A stretch of 48,189 bases of DNA, from NCBI RefSeq assembly GCF_029028005.1, contig NZ_JAOTPO010000026.1, forward strand, positions 1 to 48,189. The letters are read 5' to 3'. The stretch's first letter is position 1. Every line of letters starts with the position of its first letter. Source of the DNA: Alkalihalobacterium chitinilyticum. Its GTDB lineage: Bacteria > Bacillota > Bacilli > Bacillales > Bacillaceae_F. The notes below the pieces were generated by a model, which worked only from the letters and a program-made list of their open reading frames with translations, had not been told where the DNA came from and did no database searches. The position numbers and the translations under genes were made by a program. Shown in pieces: positions 16,062 to 25,124 of this stretch.

Positions 16062-16385
16062 TCAGTTTGAAATTTGACAGTTCGTTTTATTTGGACAGCC
16101 TTCATACTGACAGCTTCCAATTGCTTGATAGATTGAACACCAAGACCGCTTCGCGTAACAAATAGGTACACCTTGTTCATTCGCTTTCTTTTTTAGAACA
16201 GAAGATAAATTGTGATTTATGTAATCAGTTAGAACGAGTACTAAATCGACGTGAGCTGGAATTTCCCGTTTCACTTGCTGAACTTTCCTCCCGCTGACAT
16301 GAATGACTTCATTAAACCCTACGGTAGCTAATTTACTTGGAATTTTACCTAAATGATCGGCACCGACAATAAGAAGAGCTGACAC
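16062..16385 (-). CDS. DUF2325 domain protein
   Basis: 107 residues. The whole protein is a DUF2325 domain: N-terminal ALLIVGADHLGKIP, the middle VDLVLVLTDYINHNLSSVLKKKANEQGVPI and a cysteine-rich tail with Cys in SWCSIYQAIGSCQYEGCPNKTNC. DUF2325 proteins have no established activity, and the tail cysteines suggest metal or thiol chemistry (inference). GTG start at 16385 with GGAGGA 8 nt upstream. A near-perfect Fur box lies 65 nt before the start. Confidence 0.82.
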   Translation of the reverse strand: MSALLIVGADHLGKIPSKLATVGFNEVIHVSGRKVQQVKREIPAHVDLVLVLTDYINHNLSSVLKKKANEQGVPICYAKRSWCSIYQAIGSCQYEGCPNKTNCQISN

Positions 16386-16449
16386 ATTTAATTCCTCCTT
16401 TAATTTTTCAATTGATAATAACTCTCATTTTCATTAACTCTATTTTAAT

Positions 16450-16464
16450 TGATAATGATTATCG
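16450..16464. promoter_or_regulatory. Fur box upstream of DUF2325 gene
   Basis: TGATAATGATTATCG, 14 of 15 matches to the Bacillus 7-1-7 Fur consensus TGATAATNATTATCA. Confidence 0.85.
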
Positions 16465-16583
16465 GTGTCAATGTGTTTACGGAAAATTAATAAAGAAAAC
16501 ACACTGATTAGCGTGCTTTAGATCAGAGACGTTTGCACACTTCATCCCTTACGTCCAACGCTGACAATTTTTTCTTGAAATGC

Positions 16584-16661
16584 AAAAAAGACTGACTCCG
16601 AATGCTTGTCTTAACCATCTCAACAAAGAGACAGGACAAACACTATAGAATCAGCCTTTCA
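16584..16661 (-). terminator. long branched terminator after the iron permease gene
   Basis: Reverse strand outer arms AGGCTGATTC / GGAGTCAGTCTTTTTT and inner arms GTTTGTC / GACAAGC around a small TCTC/GAGA hairpin. Confidence 0.65.
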
Positions 16662-16680
16662 TTTTTAAACAAACGTTTAT

Positions 16681-18366
16681 TTAATATTTTTTCAACAAGT
16701 ATCGTAACGGAATAATGGATACAAGAATAATAATTAAAGCAGATGGCGCAGCCAAGTAATAAAACGCCTCTTTTGCTTCAACATAAACCCTTACTGCTAA
16801 CGTATCAAACCCTGGTGGTCGAAGCATTAGTGTTGCCGGCAGTTCTTTTATTGAACTAACAAATACAAGCGCTCCTCCAGCTAGTACACCTGGCAGTATC
16901 GAAGGTAAAATAACTTTAAACATGACTTTCCAAGGTGGTTGTCCTAAACTTCGTGCTGCTTCATCAATCCTTGGCGATACTAGACTTAATGATGCTTCTC
17001 CTGCTTGCATCGCTTGTGGCAAGAACCGGACAACAAAAGCGAGAGCTACCATATAGAATGTATTGTATAGAGCCGGGATGTGATTATTAAAGATAAAGAT
17101 CATCCCTAGAGCAACGATTACACCAGGCAATGCATATCCTGCATAACTTAATTTATCAATGGTACTAGAAATCACCGACGGATAGCGAGACTTCAAATAG
17201 ATGATCGGCATCGCTAAAATCATACACAATAAGGCCGCAAACCCTGAAACTCGCAGGCTGTTCCAAGCAAATCCAAAGAAACGTTCATCAAGTGCACCCA
17301 TGCCAATTCCAATAATCGACCAATACACAAGTACAGCAATCGGTAATAGCACAGATACAAAAAACACAGTACCTACAAAAAACATCGTTGGAACTTTCCA
17401 CTTTCCTAAAGATAAGATATCCGGCTCTTTAAATGTATTGGACGTCTGATAATACTTACTCTTCTTCCTTGTTTTTGCCTCAATCCATAAAATTACAACT
17501 GTCAGTAATATAAGGACTAAACTTAAAACCGAAGCTGAAGCGGTATCAAAGCTTGCTCGTTGAAAGTAAATGGCAGCTGTAAATGTAACATAACGCATCA
17601 TCGCAATCGCGCCAAAGTCCGATAAAACGTATAACGAGATGAGGATCGCACCAGCTCCAATTGCCGGTCGTAAAAACGGCAAATTAACTTTCCAAAAGAT
17701 TTGTCGTGTGTTCATCCCTTGCGATCGAGCCACTTCCTCAAAATTACGATTCATCTTTCGAAGGGAAGCACTTGCAATTAAAAATACATACGGGTACGTA
17801 AACATCGTTAAAACGAAGAATACACCCCAAAATGAATAGATATTTATCGGGTAATCACCAAGGAAATTCACTAACCACGGTGTATCGCGCCAAAAGTCAC
17901 GAACCCATCCGGTCGGCCCAAAGACAATAATATAGGTCATTGCACCAACGTATGGTGGAATCACGAGAGGTAGTGCTAATAACCATTGCCACATTTTTCG
18001 ACCTGGTATATCGGTTCGCACGACAACCCATGCTAATGTAACCCCAATCGCAACCGCGCAAACGGTTACAGCAAACGTTAGTGAAAACGTATCCCATAAT
18101 AGTTGCGGTATTCGTCCATCTAACAAACGCTTCCACCGATCTACTCCTGCAAATAGTGACTGCCAGATAACATAAATGATAGGTACTGACATGATTAATC
18201 CGGTAAATAATCCGAACAAAAGTAATACAGTACCTGGTGGATTACCTCGCCAAATATCCATCCACTTTCTTCTAAAGAAACGGAGAATGGTTGGAGAGAA
18301 ATTCTCTCCAACCTTGGCATTTTGATCCTTATTCAATTCATTTTTACGTTGATTCTCATTACTCAT
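16681..18366 (-). CDS. ferric iron ABC transporter, fused permease (FbpB/AfuB type)
   Basis: 561 residues, about 12 membrane helices: two binding-protein-dependent permease modules fused in one chain, typical of Fbp/Afu/Sfu Fe3+ importers. EAA-loop signatures occur twice: EVARSQGMNTRQIFWKVNLPFLRPAI in the first half and EAARSLGQPPWKVMFKVILPSILPG in the second, which contact the ATPase. A hydrophilic N-terminus of about 45 residues precedes TM1. It begins 38 nt after the binding-protein stop, so both are cotranscribed. Iron as substrate is inferred from family and Fur boxes. Confidence 0.92.
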   Translation of the reverse strand: MSNENQRKNELNKDQNAKVGENFSPTILRFFRRKWMDIWRGNPPGTVLLLFGLFTGLIMSVPIIYVIWQSLFAGVDRWKRLLDGRIPQLLWDTFSLTFAVTVCAVAIGVTLAWVVVRTDIPGRKMWQWLLALPLVIPPYVGAMTYIIVFGPTGWVRDFWRDTPWLVNFLGDYPINIYSFWGVFFVLTMFTYPYVFLIASASLRKMNRNFEEVARSQGMNTRQIFWKVNLPFLRPAIGAGAILISLYVLSDFGAIAMMRYVTFTAAIYFQRASFDTASASVLSLVLILLTVVILWIEAKTRKKSKYYQTSNTFKEPDILSLGKWKVPTMFFVGTVFFVSVLLPIAVLVYWSIIGIGMGALDERFFGFAWNSLRVSGFAALLCMILAMPIIYLKSRYPSVISSTIDKLSYAGYALPGVIVALGMIFIFNNHIPALYNTFYMVALAFVVRFLPQAMQAGEASLSLVSPRIDEAARSLGQPPWKVMFKVILPSILPGVLAGGALVFVSSIKELPATLMLRPPGFDTLAVRVYVEAKEAFYYLAAPSALIIILVSIIPLRYLLKKY

Positions 18367-18403
18367 TATGCCCTCTCCTAAGTCGCAAAATCATTTATTG
18401 CAA

Positions 18404-19522
18404 TTATCTTAATTCAAGGTCTAAGCCTGATTGTTCGATTAGATCTTTTGTATCTTCAAAGTATTGTCCAAGATCTTTTAGTGGCATTTTTTGTACTTTT
18501 AAATCACTTAATTTAACTGCCGCCGCATATGGTGGCTCTAAATCTGGGTTCATTGGAACTTCTAAAGACTCCCCAACGAAAGCTAGCTGATTTTCAGGTA
18601 ATAGTAACCATTCAATGAACGCTTTTGCATTTGCTTCATTTGGAGCACCTTTTACTAGCCCTACTCCAGCCGCGTTTGCAATAACTCCCATTTCACCTTC
18701 ACCTTGGTCAGGATAGATAAATCCAACGTTGTTATTTGTTGGTTCTTCTAGTTGTTGGTGATAGTAATAGTTGTTAACTAAACCAAATGCATGCTCACCA
18801 GCACCTACTGCCATACGAATGTCACCATGCCCGTTATAAATTCCAGCTGCATTTTCTTTAATTGCCTCAATCCATTCAGCTGTTTTCTCATCGCCCCACT
18901 CGTTACGTAGTGCTGATACATTACCAATCATACCACCATTTCCACCACGAGTGATAGCAAATTGTCCATTAAATTTATCATCCATTAAATCTTCCATTGT
19001 TTTTGGCATTTCTTCTTCTGTAATCATATCTTTATTATAAATGAAACCACGTGATCTTGCCGAAAGTGCGATCCATGAATTATCATCCGCACGGTACTGT
19101 GCATCGATTGCTTCCACACCTTCACCTTCAAAAGCAGTTAATAAATCTTCCATACGTAAATATTCTAAAGCACCAACATCATTTGAAATAAAGATGTCAG
19201 CTTGAACATTTCCAGCTTCTTCTCTTAATTGAAGTGCGTCAGCTTCATGTAAAGGTCTTACTGTTAATCCTGTTTCTTCAGCAAACTTGTCAAGTAATGG
19301 TTGAACGAATTTCTCATTACGGCTTGAATAAACTATGATCTCGCCTTCTAATTCAGCTACTGCTTCTTCTTGATCCGTTTCTTCTTGTTGCTCTTCTTGT
19401 GGTTGTTCCCCACCTGTTTCTGGTTCTGTTTGAGTTTCATCTTGACTACCGCAAGCAGCTGCTACAAACACTAATGCTAGTGCCATCATAGCAAGCATTA
19501 AAACTTTTAATGATTTTTTCAT
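18404..19522 (-). CDS. ferric iron ABC transporter, substrate-binding lipoprotein
   Basis: 372 residues. Lipoprotein signal peptide (LVFVAAAC, Cys24) then an acidic Gln/Glu-rich linker (EPETGGEQPQEEQQEETDQEE) and a type 2 periplasmic-binding fold of the FbpA/AfuA/FutA class (IIVYSSRNEKFVQPLLDKFAEETG). Tyrosine pair VNNYYYH is where Fe3+-binding tyrosines sit in FbpA-type proteins. ATG at 19522 with a GGGGGG site 11 nt upstream. A Fur box about 100 nt upstream supports iron control. Confidence 0.93.
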   Translation of the reverse strand: MKKSLKVLMLAMMALALVFVAAACGSQDETQTEPETGGEQPQEEQQEETDQEEAVAELEGEIIVYSSRNEKFVQPLLDKFAEETGLTVRPLHEADALQLREEAGNVQADIFISNDVGALEYLRMEDLLTAFEGEGVEAIDAQYRADDNSWIALSARSRGFIYNKDMITEEEMPKTMEDLMDDKFNGQFAITRGGNGGMIGNVSALRNEWGDEKTAEWIEAIKENAAGIYNGHGDIRMAVGAGEHAFGLVNNYYYHQQLEEPTNNNVGFIYPDQGEGEMGVIANAAGVGLVKGAPNEANAKAFIEWLLLPENQLAFVGESLEVPMNPDLEPPYAAAVKLSDLKVQKMPLKDLGQYFEDTKDLIEQSGLDLELR

Positions 19523-19570
19523 TGCGTATGTTTCCCCCCATAAATATGTAACATTTTTTATTTGTAATTG

Positions 19571-19585
19571 GAATGAAACTCATTC
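19571..19585. promoter_or_regulatory. second, weaker Fur-like palindrome
   Basis: GAATGAAACTCATTC is a perfect 6-3-6 palindrome resembling half of a Fur operator, between the good Fur box and the binding-protein start. Confidence 0.4.
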
Positions 19586-19618
19586 TCAATCTCAACTACA
19601 ATTCGTAGTATAGTGCAA

Positions 19619-19635
19619 TTGATAATCATTGTCAA
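19619..19635. promoter_or_regulatory. Fur box upstream of the binding-protein gene
   Basis: Core TGATAATCATTGTCA, 14 of 15 matches to TGATAATNATTATCA. Confidence 0.82.
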
Positions 19636-19688
19636 TGGACTTTTTTAAAAAAAATTTTAGTTTTGTAGAAAGTTACAATTTTATGGCG

Positions 19689-19788
19689 AAAAAAAACTGG
19701 CTCAAAAGAAAAGCCCACTAATTCGCAAGATAGAGCATGTTCAAGCTATCTATAGTTTGCGAAAAAGCGGGCACTTTATGAGTCAGTC
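19689..19788 (-). terminator. 100-nt multi-stem hairpin between ATPase and binding-protein genes
   Basis: Reverse strand arms: ACTGACTCA / TGAGCCAGT, GCCC / GGGC, CGCAA / TTGCG, GATAG / CTATC, closing into one long rod and ending in TTTTTTTC. It follows the ATPase gene stop by 15 nt, so the ATPase is its own transcription unit. Confidence 0.7.
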
Positions 19789-19803
19789 CACCATATTATT
19801 TAA

Positions 19804-20859
19804 TTAATCTACTAAAGCAACTAATTCCGGAGTTATATCAAATGTCACTACACTTCCAATCTCAATGTCTTGTTCGATCGGTGCGTAGATAACCATCGGC
19901 TCATTAGACGGTTGGTCTGATTGTAAACGGACATGTACTTCTTGGTATTCACCGCTGTATGTAACTCGTTCTACCATGCCAGCGTAACGTCCTTCTTCAG
20001 CGAGACGACAGCCTTCCGGGCGAATAGATACCATTACATTATCGATAGTCTTATCAGATTGCTGCGGTAAACAAACACGGCCAATATGCGTTTCAACGTG
20101 TTTTAAGTCCGGACATAAAGTTCCAGAAATTAAATTTGTTTTACCAACGAATTGAGCTACAAAGCAGTTTTTTGGACAACGATACATTTCCCTAGGAGCA
20201 GCAATTTGCTGGATGATCCCTTCATTCATAACAACGACTCGGTCAGACACCGCAAAAGCATCTTTTTGGTCATGGGTTACAATGATCGCCGTTGCTTTTG
20301 CTTTTCTAAGAATATTCGTTACATCATAACGCATTTTTTCTCTTAGACCAGCATCTAAGTTACTAAATGGCTCATCCATTAAAATTACTTTGGGCTTAGG
20401 TGCTAATGCGCGAGCTAATGCAACACGTTGTTGTTGTCCTCCAGATAATTCACTTGGCAAGCGATGCCCAAATTCACCTAGACCAACTAACTCAAGAACT
20501 TCTTGCGCACGTTTCTTCTTATCTCTTGTTTTCCATTTATTTAAACCAAACGTAACATTCTTTTCAATTGTAAGATGCGGAAATAAGGCATAGTCTTGAA
20601 ACACCATCCCTATCCCTCGTTTTTCTGGGGGTAAGGAGCGTCGTTCATCATAAACGACTTCATCACCGATTTGAATTTTTCCTTTAGTCGGTTGTTCAAA
20701 TCCTGCTAGCATTCTTAACGTTGTCGTTTTTCCACAACCACTTGGTCCTAAAAGAGTGATGATCTCACCCTCTAAAATCTCAAGATTTAATTGGTCAACG
20801 GCAGGAGTAGCCGATCTGTTATAATATTTGGTAACGTTATCAAACTGAATGAAGCTCAT
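19804..20859 (-). CDS. ferric iron ABC transporter, ATP-binding protein
   Basis: 351 residues, FbpC/AfuC type. Walker A LLGPSGCGKTT, Q-loop MVFQDYALFPH, signature LSGGQQQR, Walker B VILMDEPFSNLD, H-loop IIVTHD, and a C-terminal TOBE-like domain of about 110 residues. The ATG at 20859 has a GGAGG 6 nt upstream; an in-frame upstream extension lacks a site and would cover the Fur box. Transcribed just before the binding protein but separated from it by a terminator, so levels may be set separately. Confidence 0.93.
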   Translation of the reverse strand: MSFIQFDNVTKYYNRSATPAVDQLNLEILEGEIITLLGPSGCGKTTTLRMLAGFEQPTKGKIQIGDEVVYDERRSLPPEKRGIGMVFQDYALFPHLTIEKNVTFGLNKWKTRDKKKRAQEVLELVGLGEFGHRLPSELSGGQQQRVALARALAPKPKVILMDEPFSNLDAGLREKMRYDVTNILRKAKATAIIVTHDQKDAFAVSDRVVVMNEGIIQQIAAPREMYRCPKNCFVAQFVGKTNLISGTLCPDLKHVETHIGRVCLPQQSDKTIDNVMVSIRPEGCRLAEEGRYAGMVERVTYSGEYQEVHVRLQSDQPSNEPMVIYAPIEQDIEIGSVVTFDITPELVALVD

Positions 20860-20892
20860 AGCTAACCTCCGATGCTCCTCAACTTTATCGAT

Positions 20893-20911
20893 GAGAATGA
20901 TATTCATTGTT
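20893..20911. promoter_or_regulatory. Fur box upstream of the ATPase gene
   Basis: GAGAATGATATTCATTGTT, 15 of 19 matches to GATAATGATAATCATTATC. Confidence 0.75.
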
Positions 20912-20969
20912 AAAATTTTAGCACAGGACAAGCCTAAGCGTCAATGAAAAGACGTTAACTTACTAGGTT

Positions 20970-22124
20970 TTATCGGCCAATCTTTTGTTTGTCATATTTA
21001 CCCCGCTGACCTGTATTGGAAATATTAAAAGTGACATCAATGTCAAATTGAGCGTCACGCCAGCCAGTTTCTCTCCAATCTAACGTTTCAAAATACGACG
21101 GAGCAGTCGCCCAAACCCTGTGACCTAACAACCAAGGCTCTACATTCATTTCTTGCATTTTAGCTGTCGTCCGCTTAATTTCTTCCTTTATTTCTTTTTC
21201 CATTTTTGTTTCTAATTTTGAGATGAATTCTAAATCAGTAAGTTCCTTCACCGTCGCAACATCAATAATCTCAGCATCACCTTTGACATCTATTTGAAAT
21301 TTGACAGGTTCGGATTTTTTATAATCAATATTTGCTCTTAAGTCCATTCGAGTCAATGAGACCGTTGTCTTAACTCCATTATGATCCAGCACCGTGGTGT
21401 AATTCATCGAACTAATTTCATTGTCATGTAGTAACTCACTAATGCCAACCTCACGTTCGAGTAGTTTCCCAGCCATTTTATAATCCTCAAACACCGCCAT
21501 CCCATCGATTTCCATTTGATCTCCTTTCGATCTCGCTAAAGGTAATGACGAGGCTCCAGAAATCATATTACTATCACGCAGAAATTCAAATAATTTCACA
21601 CCTTGAGCTCTGGCTATTTTTTGATCGGCATCAAAAAAACGACTTAAATATAGGGCAGGTAACTGGACAAGAGGCGACTCTCTTTTAATAAAATCTTCTG
21701 CATTTTCCTCTTCTACAACTAATAGATACACTTGGTTGGCTACAGTTGTTTCACGGTCTAAAAAGTTGATTACTTTATCAAGGTCCTCTCTTGCAATAGC
21801 TTCAGAAATGGCTACGGCTTTTAAATGACCAAAAAAGAGAACAGTCGGAGTCAGTGACTCAATCTTAACGATCGCATCCCAGATTGTATCTGCTTCCTCA
21901 TGAAATGCTTCAAATTCTTGTCCGCCAGGGGCAGCCTCTACTCCTTGGCCGATGCCTTCAGTTAGAATCGGTAATTGAATGGTAACAGCATAATTTTTTT
22001 CCGTTCCTTTATCAATCGCCATCCCAACAATCATGGAACGTTGATCTAACTCCCTAGAATCTGGAACACAGCCATTACAAATGATAAGTAGTATAATAAT
22101 CACTAGAAAGCGTTTAACCTTCAT
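20970..22124 (-). CDS. Ger(x)C family spore germination lipoprotein (C subunit)
   Basis: 384 residues. Lipoprotein signal with Cys19 in LIICNGC; family motif SRELDQRSMIVGMAIDKG follows at once. The C-terminal domain (KGDAEIIDV..) is the usual Ger(x)C beta domain. In spores the C subunit is anchored on the outside of the inner membrane and completes the A/B/C germinant receptor. Start overlaps the B-subunit stop by 11 nt. Confidence 0.93.
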   Translation of the reverse strand: MKVKRFLVIIILLIICNGCVPDSRELDQRSMIVGMAIDKGTEKNYAVTIQLPILTEGIGQGVEAAPGGQEFEAFHEEADTIWDAIVKIESLTPTVLFFGHLKAVAISEAIAREDLDKVINFLDRETTVANQVYLLVVEEENAEDFIKRESPLVQLPALYLSRFFDADQKIARAQGVKLFEFLRDSNMISGASSLPLARSKGDQMEIDGMAVFEDYKMAGKLLEREVGISELLHDNEISSMNYTTVLDHNGVKTTVSLTRMDLRANIDYKKSEPVKFQIDVKGDAEIIDVATVKELTDLEFISKLETKMEKEIKEEIKRTTAKMQEMNVEPWLLGHRVWATAPSYFETLDWRETGWRDAQFDIDVTFNISNTGQRGKYDKQKIGR

Positions 22125-23214
22125 GGCTCGCCCTTCCTCTCTTTTTTCTAAATAAGAAATAACAAAGGAGTACCATAGGTAATATAAAGGAGTAGATTAA
22201 TGTGTTTACATGGTAAGGGCGCCACGGTTCATTTGTAAAATCGGCTGTTGCCATTATTCCTATAAAGAGAATTAGTATATAAGTAATCACCCACTTTTCA
22301 GGCTGTATTTTGGGCCAGGCTATTCTTGCCACGTAGACCATAAACCAAACGTGGATGATAACCATTTTATAAAATGCAATAATCCAAAAGCTTACAAAAA
22401 ATAAATCGATTCGCTCCAGGCCACCCGCTTCTCCACCAAACGTTTGAACAAGAGAAATAAAAGGAGATACCAATGCTAAACTTTCTTCAAACCCAAAAGT
22501 ACCAACTGCTACTAGACTTAGGATCACATAAGTCACCATTACAAAAATGAGACCGTAGTTCATCGAGTGCAACACTTTTTCTTTCTTTTTCACATGACTT
22601 ACAAATGCTAGCAAGGCAAAGACACCGGCATAGCGAATCGTATCCGATAATGTACTAAGGGAAAATGTAACTGGATCAACCGCTATAACTGGCGGAATAT
22701 AGATCCACCTGAAATGTTCTCCCAAAAGTAACGTAACTAAAAAAAGTAAGATAATCACATCAAACAGAACAAAGAACACCACAAATCGTGTAATCGCAGC
22801 CACTCCATAATAAGCCGCCGCACCTACTACTAGTAAAAAGCTCCCTACGATTATCCACCTGGGGGTTTCAGGAAGTAAATACGTTTGGACAATCGTATCC
22901 ATTCCTTTAATCACAACTATTCCACTATATAAAGTGCTTAAAATAAAATAAATAACTATACCGTAAAAGATAAGTTTAGGCAGCTGCTTTTTTGATTCTG
23001 AAAACAGATTTTGACTTTCATATTTCTGAACAAATCGATGAATGAAATAAACAAGGATGAAATAAGGAATAACACCTACAATAAGTTTTAACCATGCACT
23101 TCGAATTTCTTCCCCGGAGACAAACGGAAGAAATACTAATCCAACACCAAATGTTGAACACACAGTAAACGCAAATATATCAAAGGAACGAAAGATTTGT
23201 TCATCATTTTTCAT
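22114..23214 (-). CDS. GerAB family spore germination permease (B subunit)
   Basis: 366 residues, about ten membrane helices, amino acid/polyamine/organocation-like fold. In GerA-type receptors this subunit binds the germinant. The ATG at 23214 has AGAGGG 8 nt upstream; a GTG at 23223 is too close to that site. It overlaps the end of the A-subunit gene, consistent with coupled translation of the three subunits. The ligand cannot be read from sequence. Confidence 0.93.
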   Translation of the reverse strand: MKNDEQIFRSFDIFAFTVCSTFGVGLVFLPFVSGEEIRSAWLKLIVGVIPYFILVYFIHRFVQKYESQNLFSESKKQLPKLIFYGIVIYFILSTLYSGIVVIKGMDTIVQTYLLPETPRWIIVGSFLLVVGAAAYYGVAAITRFVVFFVLFDVIILLFLVTLLLGEHFRWIYIPPVIAVDPVTFSLSTLSDTIRYAGVFALLAFVSHVKKKEKVLHSMNYGLIFVMVTYVILSLVAVGTFGFEESLALVSPFISLVQTFGGEAGGLERIDLFFVSFWIIAFYKMVIIHVWFMVYVARIAWPKIQPEKWVITYILILFIGIMATADFTNEPWRPYHVNTLIYSFILPMVLLCYFLFRKKRGRASHEG

Positions 23215-24724
23215 TCGCTTCACCCTCTTCTTGTCTTGCCTCGGGATTCAATCTAAAAAACGTATTCACTGCTTCTTTTACATTTAATGGGGCAAAAGGA
23301 GTTAAATACGGCTTTGAAACTGAATGTAGAGCACATAGATGGATAAATAATAAACAAATGATGAGCGTAAGACCGTATAAACCTAAAAATAATGTAGTGA
23401 TGAGCAGTACGTAGCGAACCACTCTCCACGTTGACGCAATCTCCCATGACGGTGCCGTAAAGGAAGCAATCGCTGTGAACGCTATAACAATTACCATTGT
23501 GCTACTCACAATCCCAGCCTCAACTGCAGCTTGACCAATAACTAAACCGCCGACGATACCAATTGTTTGACCAATAAAACTCGGCAGCCGAATACTAGAT
23601 TCAACAAGTACATCGAGTGCGAACATCATCAGAAGTGCTTCAAACCCTGCCGGAAGCGGAATGTTATTTCGTGATGCTGCCAATGTCATAGCTAACGTCG
23701 TTGGAATTAATTCCGGGTGAAATGCAACTAAAGCGACATACACTGATGGAAACATCGCTGCGACCATAACACAGGCGATACGCAGGAACATAATAAAGCT
23801 ATGACTCCATGTAGAAGACTCGTCATTGTCGTCACCTGTTTCATAAAAATTGATTAAAGAAATCGGTAATATTAATGAGAAGGTTGAATTGTTTATAAGA
23901 ATCGCCACTTTGCCTTGTGTTAATGAAAAAGCAACCCGATCCGGCCGCTCTGTTTTCATTGCGAGTGGAAATGGCGTCTTTGGAAAGTCTACTAAATACT
24001 GACTTAACATTTTAGAGGTCAAAATTTGATCCGTCTTTATTTTCGAAAGACGCTCTTGAAGCTTACGAACGACAGCTGGATCCGCATATTCTTCAAGGTA
24101 CACCAATGCCAATTGGGTATGAGTAACTGACCCCGCCTGATACTTTTGTATTTTTAATCTCGGGTCAGGAAAGTACTTTCTCATCAGTGCCATATTTTTA
24201 TGAACATCTTCAATAAAACCAATCTTTGGCCCGTACACCTGCTGTTCCGTCGATGGGTTTTGAAGACTTCGCGTTTCTACATCACCGAGTGCGATTGTCA
24301 CAGGTTTATTTCCCGAAAAGTGACATATTACCTCTCCACGCATACAACGCTCTAATAATTCCTTCCAATCCTTCGGCTCAAAGTATTGAACCATATTCAT
24401 TAGATCGCCTAATGAATCAACATTGATGTTCTGGTCACTTTTGCTTCGATCTGTAATGGGCCTAATAATACTTTCTTGAAACAGACTCGTGTCAATGAGT
24501 CCAATAAAAAAATAGAAATTCACTACATGATCTTCCGTAACTTTAATTTCTCGAATGAAGAAATCGTCCATATTCTCAAAAACCTTAGTAACTATATCTT
24601 TCACACTACTAATATCAGTTGTAATGTAATTTATATCTTCTAGGCCGATTTTCCTTGTAAGAAAATCATTGTAATCATACGTATTAAATTTAGGCTGTTT
24701 TTTCAGTTTATTTAAGAAGAACAT
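23204..24724 (-). CDS. GerAA family spore germination protein (A subunit)
   Basis: 506 residues: N-terminal soluble domain with the family segments (DDFFIREIKV, EVICHFSGNKPVTIALGD, GPKIGFIEDVHKNMALMRKYFPDPRLK), then four or five membrane helices (around IACVMVAAMFPSVYVALVAFHPE and SIRLPSFIGQTIGIVGGLVIGQAAVEAGI). A subunits form the oligomeric germination channel. Shorter than B. subtilis GerAA mainly at its C-terminus (ends EARQEEGEANEK). ATG at 24724 with GGAG 8 nt upstream. Confidence 0.94.
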   Translation of the reverse strand: MFFLNKLKKQPKFNTYDYNDFLTRKIGLEDINYITTDISSVKDIVTKVFENMDDFFIREIKVTEDHVVNFYFFIGLIDTSLFQESIIRPITDRSKSDQNINVDSLGDLMNMVQYFEPKDWKELLERCMRGEVICHFSGNKPVTIALGDVETRSLQNPSTEQQVYGPKIGFIEDVHKNMALMRKYFPDPRLKIQKYQAGSVTHTQLALVYLEEYADPAVVRKLQERLSKIKTDQILTSKMLSQYLVDFPKTPFPLAMKTERPDRVAFSLTQGKVAILINNSTFSLILPISLINFYETGDDNDESSTWSHSFIMFLRIACVMVAAMFPSVYVALVAFHPELIPTTLAMTLAASRNNIPLPAGFEALLMMFALDVLVESSIRLPSFIGQTIGIVGGLVIGQAAVEAGIVSSTMVIVIAFTAIASFTAPSWEIASTWRVVRYVLLITTLFLGLYGLTLIICLLFIHLCALHSVSKPYLTPFAPLNVKEAVNTFFRLNPEARQEEGEANEK

Positions 24725-24757
24725 ACTAAACGCTCCATTTCTTACTTGTTCTCCCTT

Positions 24758-24787
24758 TATTATGTGAGTATTACAACTTCGTATACT
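24758..24787 (-). promoter_or_regulatory. SigG-like promoter of the ger operon
   Basis: Reverse strand -35 AGTATA (24782-24787), 17-nt spacer, -10 CATAATA (24758-24764), matching the forespore SigG pattern. It fits forespore expression of germinant receptors. Confidence 0.65.
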
Positions 24788-24812
24788 TCTTTCAGATCTA
24801 TAGTTATAAAAC

Positions 24813-24842
24813 AAAAAGACTGACTTGCTATGAAGTCAGTCT
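24813..24842 (-). terminator. terminator after the CsoR/CstR-like gene
   Basis: Reverse strand AGACTGACTT / AAGTCAGTCT perfect 10-bp stem, 5-nt loop, then TTTTTG. Confidence 0.85.
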
Positions 24843-24857
24843 CGCCTTACTATTTTT

Positions 24858-25124
24858 TTATCTGCTTTTCACTAATAAATTGACCGCTTCTTTTATCGTT
24901 TCCTCTGTGTTTTCCCCGTTTTCAATTTGTTCTCGAATACAGGCCTCTAAATTCGTACTTACGACTACTCCAATTGCACGGTCAAGCGCATTACGTACCG
25001 CAGCCATTTGTCCAACGATATCTTGACATTCTTTTTCTTCGTCCATCATTTTAAGGATGCCTCGGACTTGACCTTCAATACGCTTCAATCTATTCTTCAC
25101 TTTATCATCGTATTTCATGCCCAT
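24858..25124 (-). CDS. CsoR/FrmR/CstR family metal- or sulfur-sensing repressor
   Basis: 88 residues, all-helical DUF156 fold (YDDKVKNRLKRIEGQVRGILKMMDEEKECQDIVGQMAAVRNALDRAIG). Two conserved cysteines are visible (KECQDI and LEACIRE). Copper CsoR uses a Cys-His-Cys site; here the middle position is Asn (STNLEAC), which is the pattern of CstR-like persulfide sensors such as YrkD rather than copper sensors. No rhodanese or copper pump lies next to it, so the target is unknown. Own terminator. Confidence 0.85.
   Translation of the reverse strand: MGMKYDDKVKNRLKRIEGQVRGILKMMDEEKECQDIVGQMAAVRNALDRAIGVVVSTNLEACIREQIENGENTEETIKEAVNLLVKSR

Noticed and set aside
16049-16180. Longer N-terminus for the Fur-linked unknown gene
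   Set aside because: It would overlap the DUF2325 gene by about 120 nt; a good GAAGGTG ribosome site sits before the ATG at 16045.
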